A stretch of 10,872 bases of DNA, from NCBI GenBank assembly GCA_964542255.1, contig CAZITV010000071.1, positions 1 through 10,872 of the forward strand, in the 5' to 3' direction. Both the position numbers and the translations under genes were made by a program. A model generated the notes under the pieces. That model did not search any database and was not told the DNA's origin. It worked only from the letters and a program-made list of their open reading frames with translations. Below, in pieces: positions 5,465 through 10,872 of this stretch (within the stretch, counting starts at the first letter, position 1; each line of letters opens with the position of its first letter). The stretch is from CAYMSF01 sp964542255. Its GTDB lineage: Bacteria > Verrucomicrobiota > Lentisphaeria > Victivallales > Victivallaceae.

Positions 5465-5986
5465 ATGGTGAATAAAGAGCAAGATAACCTGAATGCCGAA
5501 GAGCTGTTTTTTTGCGGCGAGTTTGAGCATGTTCTGGATGCGCAAAGCCGGGTAGCGATTCCGAGTGAGTGGCGGCGTCATGCCGGCGAGACTCGTTTGA
5601 TCCTATTTCCCGGCCGCGACAAGGATTTGCTGCTGCTGCCGTTTGAGGCGTTTCGTGATTTTCTCACCAAGGCGCGGAAAGTGGCGTTTGCCAGCCGCAA
5701 TATGCAGGAAGCGTTGGCGCGGATCGGCGCAAAAGTGCGGGATTGTCATTGTGACAAGCAGGGGCGGATTAAGCTGGAACGCGAGATGCTCGACAAAATT
5801 GGCGTTACAGATCAGCTCAAGTTGATAGGCGCATTCACTCATATCAAGTTGTGCGCGCCGCAGCAGTGGCAGGCAGGACCGGAGCAGGATGACGTTTACC
5901 TGGATGAATTTCAAAAGTTATTGGGCGATGACGCCGGTGATATGATGCGGATGCTGCTCGAAAATTTGGGCAGCAAGGATAAATAA
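5465..5986 (+). CDS. mraZ: Transcriptional regulator and dcw cluster protein MraZ
   Basis: This 173-residue protein is MraZ, a ring-forming DNA-binding protein with two swapped-hairpin AbrB-type domains that regulates its own dcw operon in E. coli. Both DxxxR signatures are present: Asp25-Ala-Gln-Ser-Arg29 and Asp97-Lys-Gln-Gly-Arg101. The N-terminal half has the usual GEFEHVLDAQSRVAIP layout. It is somewhat longer than the common 140-150 residues because of a 10-residue lead and an acidic C-terminal tail. AAGGG lies 5 nt before the ATG. It is first in the rightward gene run, 60 nt ahead of rsmH, the standard position for this gene. Candidate binding boxes lie at 5434-5459. Confidence 0.95.
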   Translation: MVNKEQDNLNAEELFFCGEFEHVLDAQSRVAIPSEWRRHAGETRLILFPGRDKDLLLLPFEAFRDFLTKARKVAFASRNMQEALARIGAKVRDCHCDKQGRIKLEREMLDKIGVTDQLKLIGAFTHIKLCAPQQWQAGPEQDDVYLDEFQKLLGDDAGDMMRMLLENLGSKDK

Positions 5987-6046
5987 AGCGGCAAAACGGT
6001 AGCTGTCACCGCACCGCGGGACGGATACTTTTTAATGAAGGTTTAA

Positions 6047-7006
6047 ATGCCGGAAGCTGACTTTAAAACTACGCAGGACGGAATGAAGCACATTCCGGTA
6101 TTGTACCGGGAGGTGCTGGAGTACTTGTCGCTGCCGGGGCCGGTGCGGATAATTGACGCGACGGTGGGCAGTGGCGGTCATAGTTCTTTGATATTAGGCA
6201 ATAATCCGCAGGCAGCGTTACTGGGGATCGACCAGGATGGCGAAGCTCTTACTAGAGCCGGGGAAATCCTCGCATTCGCCGGTACGCGTGTCCACCTCGT
6301 AAGAGGAAGATTCAGCCAGCTGGCAAACTTGGCAACAGAGTTCGGGTGGGATTCGGTTGACGCAGTGTTGCTGGATATTGGAATTTCATCGCCGCAGATT
6401 GATGATCCGCGCCGGGGTTTTTCCTTTAGGCTGGACGGTCCACTGGACATGCGCATGGACTTGGAGTCTCCGGTAGCTGCCGGCGGGATTATCAATAGCG
6501 CTCCACTTCGTGAGCTGCAGCAGATTTTTCGCGAATACGGTGAAATTGAAAGCAGCCGCAGATTGGCAGAAGCGGTAATCCAGCGGCGGCAGAAGCGGCC
6601 GTTTGCAACAACACTGGATTTTGCCCAATGCTGCGAGGACGTGCTGGGACACAGCCGTCCCGGTAAACTGCCGACGCCGACGTTATGTTTTCAAGCCTTG
6701 CGCATTGCGGTAAATGATGAGCTGGGTGAACTGCGTGCCGCGCTTCCGCAGGCATTAAAGATTGTTAAGCCCGGCGGCAGGATTGGGGTGATAACGTTTC
6801 ACTCGCTGGAAGACCGGATGGTGAAAAATTTCTTTCGTGAGGCGGCGCGTGAGTGTGTTTGTCCTCCGGGGTTGCCGGTTTGTATGTGTTGTCATCATCC
6901 GGAATTGAAGATTTTGACAAAAAAACCGGTTACGGCACAAGAAGACGAGTTACGGCGGAACCCGCGTTCCGCTTCAGCTAAATTAAGAGTGATAGAAAAA
7001 ATTTGA
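6047..7006 (+). CDS. rsmH: 16S rRNA (cytosine1402-N4)-methyltransferase RsmH
   Basis: RsmH (MraW) puts the N4-methyl on C1402 in the decoding centre of 16S rRNA, using S-adenosylmethionine. The SAM motif I is DATVGSGGH (37-45), followed by DQDGEAL (62-68) and the family stretch LLDIGISSPQ (108-117) with DDPRRGFSFR after it. PTPTLCFQALRI (209-220) and ITFHSLEDRMVK (249-260) are also diagnostic. A Cys/His group near 270-284 (CVC, then CMCCHH) is common in bacterial RsmH. The ATG at 6047 has GAAGG 5 nt upstream; ATG at 6083 (Met13) has AGGA 4 nt upstream and lies closer to where family homology begins, so a 307-residue product is also possible. It sits between mraZ and the ftsL-like gene, as in most bacteria. 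Confidence 0.97.
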   Translation: MPEADFKTTQDGMKHIPVLYREVLEYLSLPGPVRIIDATVGSGGHSSLILGNNPQAALLGIDQDGEALTRAGEILAFAGTRVHLVRGRFSQLANLATEFGWDSVDAVLLDIGISSPQIDDPRRGFSFRLDGPLDMRMDLESPVAAGGIINSAPLRELQQIFREYGEIESSRRLAEAVIQRRQKRPFATTLDFAQCCEDVLGHSRPGKLPTPTLCFQALRIAVNDELGELRAALPQALKIVKPGGRIGVITFHSLEDRMVKNFFREAARECVCPPGLPVCMCCHHPELKILTKKPVTAQEDELRRNPRSASAKLRVIEKI

Positions 7007-7043
7007 AAGGACTAACCTTTAAACAAGGAGGTAGATTCTTATT

Positions 7044-7472
7044 ATGAATATTCATACGCGTGCAGTCAAGGCTAAAAAAACCAATGGTAAAAAAGGTGCG
7101 TCAGGTTTAAAATTGTGGGTTAAACTCCTCGCAGTTTTTTATCTGGTACTCCTGATGGCGGCATTCGCCGGAATTACTAATTATCGAATTTCGTTGAATC
7201 AAGGCATCGCCAATTCTGACAAGGATGCGGAACGTATCTCCCGCCAGTTGACGCTGCTTGACCGCGAAATTGAAAACTTGAAACTAAAAAAAGAGAAATT
7301 GAGCAGCTGGCCGCAGGTGCGCGAAAGAATTAACAAATTCAAGCTGGCGCTGCGGATGCCGGAGCACTATCAGGTGCAACATTTAACCTTGATTTACGAT
7401 AACGGCAACAGCCGGGATACTAACATTGTTGGCGGAATCGAGCAAAAGACAGTAATGCTTACCCGCCCGTAA
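7044..7472 (+). CDS. ftsL: FtsL-like division protein
   Basis: This 142-residue protein has the shape of FtsL, the bitopic divisome protein that joins FtsB and FtsQ and helps activate septal FtsW-FtsI. A basic cytoplasmic tail (Lys/Arg-rich, residues 1-27) leads to one membrane span at about 24-46 and then a Lys/Glu-rich heptad-like region at about 58-88 (RQLTLLDREIENLKLKKEKL in part), expected to be a periplasmic coiled coil. The last 50 residues are a small extra tail. FtsL is poorly conserved, so the call rests on topology and on the place between rsmH and ftsI. The start has a perfect AAGGAGGT at 7025-7032, with an 11-nt gap to the ATG; a TAG just upstream in frame excludes a longer form. 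Confidence 0.8.
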   Translation: MNIHTRAVKAKKTNGKKGASGLKLWVKLLAVFYLVLLMAAFAGITNYRISLNQGIANSDKDAERISRQLTLLDREIENLKLKKEKLSSWPQVRERINKFKLALRMPEHYQVQHLTLIYDNGNSRDTNIVGGIEQKTVMLTRP

Positions 7473-7516
7473 TTTTTTGACTGGTCATATATTAATATGT
7501 CGTGATGGGATGAGGG

Positions 7517-9340
7517 ATGCTGACAAGTAATGATGCCATCGGCGTGAGAATTAAACTGACCGCCTTGCTTGCAGTTATCTGCTTCGGGCTGTTGGGCTAC
7601 CGCCTTTATGTGGTGCAGATTCAGCGCCATGAAGAACTATATGAAAAAGCGCGGAACAAATACACCGCGTCCACTACTTCTCATGGTAAACGCGGCGAAA
7701 TATTTGACATCAACGGTCACTTGCTCGTTGGCAACATACCCTGCGCCGACATCAGCGCTGACCCTCAGATTGTTGGTGAAGAACCTTGGATTAGCCGCGC
7801 CTCGCTGATCTTTTCACGCTATCTGAATCTGCCGTATAACGAAGTTTACGCAAAACTTTCAGAGCGCTACGTCATCCGCAAAGATGGCGACGGCAACATC
7901 GAGAAAGTTAAAAGCCGGTTTGTCGTGATTGCAAATTTGGTACCGTTCCAGATCGCCGAAGAAATCAAAAAAAATCTGCGCGTCAATAATATCAAAGGCA
8001 TTACCTTTAGAGATGTGCATAAACGCTATTATCCTAAAGATACCCTTTTATCTAACATTCTGGGATTTACCACTCCGGCTAAAGGCAAAGATATTCCGGT
8101 AACCGGAATGGAAAAAACCCTGCAGGGAAAAATTGAACCTTCCGATGCTGTAATTTCTTTCGAACGCTCCCGGGACGGGTCCACACTCAAATATAATACC
8201 TCTGATGAAAATGAACATGCTAAAAATGGTTATAATGTCTATTTAACCATCAATGAGCCAATTCAAGCCATTTTGGAAGAAGAACTCGACGCACTCGTTG
8301 CCAAATGGCGGCCGCGCGCCGCATATGCAATTATGGTGGACCCGAAAACCGGCAATGTTATGGCCATGGCCCAACGACCCAGCTTTAACCCAAATGAACG
8401 CAAAAGTATCACTCCTGACGCCTGGCGTATCCGGGTGACTGAGGACGTTTTTGAATCCGGCTCAACCATGAAACCAGTAGCTATCGCCGGCGCGCTGGAT
8501 TACGGCGTTATCACGCCTGAAACCAGATTTGACTGCGAGAACGGCAAATGGTTTTATGCCGGTAAGCTTTTGCGGGATTCTCATCCGATGTCGGTTATTT
8601 CTGCCGCAGAGGTAGTACAGAAGTCCAGTAATATCGGCACTGCCAAAATTGCTTTGCGCCTGGGAGATCAAAAACTGTACAAGGTGCTGCGCGATTTCGG
8701 CTTTGGTTCCCGCACCGGTATTCCTGTTAAACCGGAAAGCCGCGGTATTATGCTTCCAGTAAAACGATGGGACAGTTTGTCGGTTACCCGTTACCCCATC
8801 GGTCAAACATGGTGCGTGACCCCGGTGCAGCTGGTGCGCGCGTATTGTGCTCTGGCGGACGGCGGACGGCTGCGCCCGCTGCGCTTGATTGACCGGATTG
8901 AAGATGTCCAATCACAAACCCTTTTTAAACGCGCACTCGACGAACCCTTTATGATTTATAAAAACCCGGATACGGCAAATAAAATTGTTCAAATGATGTC
9001 GCTCGTTACCCAAAAAGGCGGTACCGCTACCAGCGCCGCCATCCCGGGATATCATGTTGCCGGGAAAACCGGCACCAGCCAAAAATTGGTCGGCGGTCAA
9101 TATTCGCATTCACAATTTTTCTCATCATTTGTTGGTTTTGTCCCAGCAGAAGCTCCGGCATTCGTGCTGATGGTGACTGCAGATGAGCCGAAGGGCAGTT
9201 ATTATGGCGGGGTCGTTGCTGCACCATTTTTCAAAGCTATCGCGATGCGCACTCTGCGTTATCTGGATATTAAACCTGACCCGAAATTGCTCGAAGCAGA
9301 GAGCAATAATAAAAAAACTGAATTGCCAACCCGGGATTAA
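7517..9340 (+). CDS. ftsI: Peptidoglycan D,D-transpeptidase FtsI (PBP3)
   Basis: This 607-residue class B penicillin-binding protein cross-links septal peptidoglycan and is the target of beta-lactams. It has an N-terminal membrane anchor at about 14-34, a pedestal/dimerisation domain to about 240, and a C-terminal transpeptidase domain. The three catalytic motifs are intact: Ser316-Thr-Met-Lys319 (SxxK), Ser370-Ser-Asn372 (SxN) and Lys517-Thr-Gly519 (KTG). The inner pedestal motif KRGEIFDINGHLL at 58-70 is the class B RGxIxDRNG box, with Ile65 where Arg is usual. No PASTA domain follows. GGGA lies 6 nt upstream of the ATG, and an in-frame TGA at 7511 blocks a longer form. It follows the ftsL-like gene by 44 nt and precedes the murC-like gene by 6 nt. 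The region around 407-430 resembles Verrucomicrobia/Lentisphaerae FtsI. Confidence 0.96.
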   Translation: MLTSNDAIGVRIKLTALLAVICFGLLGYRLYVVQIQRHEELYEKARNKYTASTTSHGKRGEIFDINGHLLVGNIPCADISADPQIVGEEPWISRASLIFSRYLNLPYNEVYAKLSERYVIRKDGDGNIEKVKSRFVVIANLVPFQIAEEIKKNLRVNNIKGITFRDVHKRYYPKDTLLSNILGFTTPAKGKDIPVTGMEKTLQGKIEPSDAVISFERSRDGSTLKYNTSDENEHAKNGYNVYLTINEPIQAILEEELDALVAKWRPRAAYAIMVDPKTGNVMAMAQRPSFNPNERKSITPDAWRIRVTEDVFESGSTMKPVAIAGALDYGVITPETRFDCENGKWFYAGKLLRDSHPMSVISAAEVVQKSSNIGTAKIALRLGDQKLYKVLRDFGFGSRTGIPVKPESRGIMLPVKRWDSLSVTRYPIGQTWCVTPVQLVRAYCALADGGRLRPLRLIDRIEDVQSQTLFKRALDEPFMIYKNPDTANKIVQMMSLVTQKGGTATSAAIPGYHVAGKTGTSQKLVGGQYSHSQFFSSFVGFVPAEAPAFVLMVTADEPKGSYYGGVVAAPFFKAIAMRTLRYLDIKPDPKLLEAESNNKKTELPTRD

Positions 9341-9346
9341 CTAACC

Positions 9347-10786
9347 ATGAAAACAAATGATTCGAATCTCGCTGTCCGGCCGGTTCCGGCTGGTTCCAGC
9401 ATTCACTTTATAGGTATCGGCGGTATCGGTATGAGCGGATTGGCGCAACTTTATGCCATGGCTGGATACCGCGTCTCCGGCAGCGACCGCGGCGCTGATA
9501 AGCCTGAAAATCAGCGTATCATCGGAGCGTTAAAGCAATGCGGCATCGCGATTTATCCTCAGGACGGCTCGTTCGTCCGCCCGCGTAAACCTGACTTCCT
9601 GGTTTATTCCACCGCAATTGAAAAAGATAATGCTGATTTTATTGCCGGCGCTGGGATTGAATGCCTGCACCGTGCCCAGGCGCTGGCGGCGGCGATGAAT
9701 TTTCTTACCGGTCATCCGCGCATTGCCGTCTGCGGCAGCTGCGGCAAAACCACAGTCACCGCCTGGTTGGCAGAAGCAATGTATTTAGCCGGTTGTGACC
9801 CGGCATTTTTGAATGGCGGTTTGGTCAATCGTTTTTGCGCGGCTGATAACGCCGGCAATTATTATCATGGTACCGGCGGCAGCTTTGTTTTCGAAGCGGA
9901 TGAAAGCGATAAAAGTTTAACCATCTATGAACCTGATTATGCGCTGCTGCTCAATATCGGCACCGACCATTATTCAAAAGATGAACTCGTTAGTGTCTTC
10001 AGTACATTTATCCGCAAAGTTAAAACCGGTATTGTTGTCGAAAAAAGTGTGTTGGAAATGTTGCCACCAGATTGCTACGCGCATTTACAGGTGCGTGTCT
10101 TTACCGATATGCCGCTTAAACTGCATAACTTTTCTACCTGGGTGATGAGCCAATATAATTGTACCGCTGCAGGTGCCACTGTAGTGATTAATGACCAGCA
10201 GCGCATCAAATTGCCCATGGTCGGAAGACACAACGCCATGAACGCCACTGCTATCGCCGCGATGATGGATATGCTAAATATCCCGCAGGAACGAATTTTC
10301 GCAGCCTTGCCATTATTCCGCGGTGTCTGGCGGCGCAACGATTACGCCGGAAAAATGGTTACCGGCGCCAAAATTTATGACGACTATGCCCATAACGTCG
10401 AAAAAATTGCCTCCTGCATTGCGGCTGCCGGCGAAGGTGTCAAAGGGAAAATTTATGCGGTATTCCAGCCGCACGGTTTTGGCCCGCTCGGGTTTATGCG
10501 CGAGGAGTTGCTCCCGGCCCTGGAAAAGGTTTTAAAACCTCAGGATTCATTTATTTTTCTTCCGCCATACTACGCCGGCGGTTCATCATCATTTACCCCG
10601 ACAGTCCATGAGGTCGTTGAAGATTACCGGCAACGCAGCGAAAAACGTTTTCTCTGTTTTTCCAACCGCATTCAGGTTGAAGAATTTTTGCGTGCCGCTA
10701 CTACCCGTGATGACATCATATTAATCATGGGTGCCCGTGACAACTCTCTCTCCGACTGGGCTAAACATCTTACCAAAATGCTATAA
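9347..10786 (+). CDS. murC: Divergent MurC-type Mur ligase (UDP-N-acetylmuramate--L-alanine ligase-like)
   Basis: This 479-residue protein has the three-domain Mur ligase plan. The N-terminal UDP-binding domain starts with GIGGIGMSG (23-31), specific to MurC and Mpl. The central ATPase domain has a P-loop GSCGKTT at 130-136, EADESD at 183-188, NIGTDH at 203-208 and GRHN at 293-296. The C-terminal domain has DDYAHN at 345-350 and FQPHGFGP at 373-380. MurC joins L-Ala to UDP-MurNAc in the cytoplasm; Mpl joins recycled tripeptide. Oddities: standard MurC has GTHGKTT, DDYAHHP and an FQPHRxxR-like motif, so His to Cys in the P-loop, His-Pro to Asn-Val after YAH, and a Gly-rich run in place of the basic one. 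It follows ftsI by 6 nt with a weak ribosome site, so it is probably translationally coupled. Fold and MurC/Mpl group are secure; the exact substrate is not. Confidence 0.82.
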   Translation: MKTNDSNLAVRPVPAGSSIHFIGIGGIGMSGLAQLYAMAGYRVSGSDRGADKPENQRIIGALKQCGIAIYPQDGSFVRPRKPDFLVYSTAIEKDNADFIAGAGIECLHRAQALAAAMNFLTGHPRIAVCGSCGKTTVTAWLAEAMYLAGCDPAFLNGGLVNRFCAADNAGNYYHGTGGSFVFEADESDKSLTIYEPDYALLLNIGTDHYSKDELVSVFSTFIRKVKTGIVVEKSVLEMLPPDCYAHLQVRVFTDMPLKLHNFSTWVMSQYNCTAAGATVVINDQQRIKLPMVGRHNAMNATAIAAMMDMLNIPQERIFAALPLFRGVWRRNDYAGKMVTGAKIYDDYAHNVEKIASCIAAAGEGVKGKIYAVFQPHGFGPLGFMREELLPALEKVLKPQDSFIFLPPYYAGGSSSFTPTVHEVVEDYRQRSEKRFLCFSNRIQVEEFLRAATTRDDIILIMGARDNSLSDWAKHLTKML

Positions 10787-10810
10787 AAGAATCTGACCGC
10801 CAACAATCGG

Positions 10811-10844
10811 TGACAAAGGTCAAGCGTTTGTCAATCAATGATTG
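10811..10844. repeat. Two overlapping inverted repeats after the murC-like gene
   Basis: TGACAAA (10811-10817) pairs with TTTGTCA (10827-10833) across 9 nt, and CAATCA (10832-10837) pairs with TGATTG (10839-10844) around one base. The first has no following T-run, so it is a poor terminator. Both overlap the -35-like TTGTCA of the promoter candidate below, a layout typical of operators. Confidence 0.45.
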
Positions 10845-10858
10845 CAAATTGGTATAAA
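10828..10858 (+). promoter_or_regulatory. Candidate rightward promoter for the next gene
   Basis: TTGTCA (10828-10833) matches five of six -35 bases and TATAAA (10853-10858) five of six -10 bases; the TGG before TATAAA makes an extended -10. The spacer is 19 nt, slightly long. It would transcribe out of the window, which implies that a new transcription unit starts just to the right. Confidence 0.4.
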
Positions 10859-10872
10859 CTTCACATTACTCA

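Noticed and set aside
5987..6046. Hairpin CGGT/ACCG plus a short T-run between mraZ and rsmH, as an attenuator
   Set aside because: The stem is only four pairs and the T-run is about 20 nt away, so it does not meet the terminator pattern.
7505..7513. Minimal frame ATG-GGA-TGA just before ftsI
   Set aside because: It is most likely incidental to the GGGA ribosome-binding sequence of ftsI.
8462..8911. 149-codon frame antisense to ftsI
   Set aside because: It lies wholly inside the transpeptidase domain coding sequence and looks like a codon-bias shadow.

Overview
The window reads as a chromosomal segment of a Gram-negative-type bacterium with about average GC. I see no transposase, integrase, phage gene, CRISPR array, tRNA or rRNA. 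The right half is the start of a division and cell-wall (dcw) cluster. The FtsI protein has a run around residues 407-430 (ESRGIMLPVKRW, then TRYPIGQ) that resembles Verrucomicrobia/Lentisphaerae-type FtsI. Together with a dimeric-type glycyl-tRNA synthetase, this makes a PVC-group bacterium (Lentisphaerota or Kiritimatiellota relative) my best guess. That assignment is inference from remembered family patterns, not a search.

Layout. (1) 65-877 (+): an M55/DppA-type D-aminopeptidase. (2) 957-1672 (-): a two-gene nucleotidyltransferase/HEPN cassette (MntA/HepT-like, HI0073/HI0074 family) with both active-site signatures intact, a 4-nt gene overlap and a palindrome over its putative promoter. 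(3) 1830-2024 (-): a 64-residue single-span membrane protein of unknown function. (4) 2068-2156: nested inverted repeats directly behind glyS. (5) 2158-3486 (-): glyS. (6) 3700-5234 (-): two exported proteins separated by 2 nt; the first resembles, weakly, a SleB-type cell wall hydrolase and the second is unrecognised. (7) 5235-5464: a divergent control region with inverted repeats, A-tracts and candidate MraZ boxes. (8) 5465-10786 (+): mraZ, rsmH, ftsL-like, ftsI and a divergent murC-like gene, all in one direction. (9) 10787-10872: overlapping dyads and a promoter-like sequence for whatever lies to the right.

How the genes fit. MraZ is the likely local regulator of the cluster; RsmH modifies 16S rRNA; FtsL and FtsI are divisome parts; the MurC-like ligase belongs to peptidoglycan precursor synthesis. 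The usual murE-murF-mraY-murD-ftsW-murG block is absent between ftsI and the murC-like gene. The divergent exported pair and the D-aminopeptidase may share the cell-wall theme, but only by neighbourhood.

The less ordinary signals are: (a) a degenerate motif of about 32 bp (TTGTC, then TGATYGC, then TTGGTATAAA) that recurs in three intergenic places, near 938, 5272 and 10827, each tied to an inverted repeat; (b) the murC-like protein with non-canonical P-loop and C-terminal motifs; (c) the nested-repeat element after glyS; (d) the uncharacterised exported gene pair divergent from mraZ. I do not see clear evidence for a wholly new defence or mobile system here.
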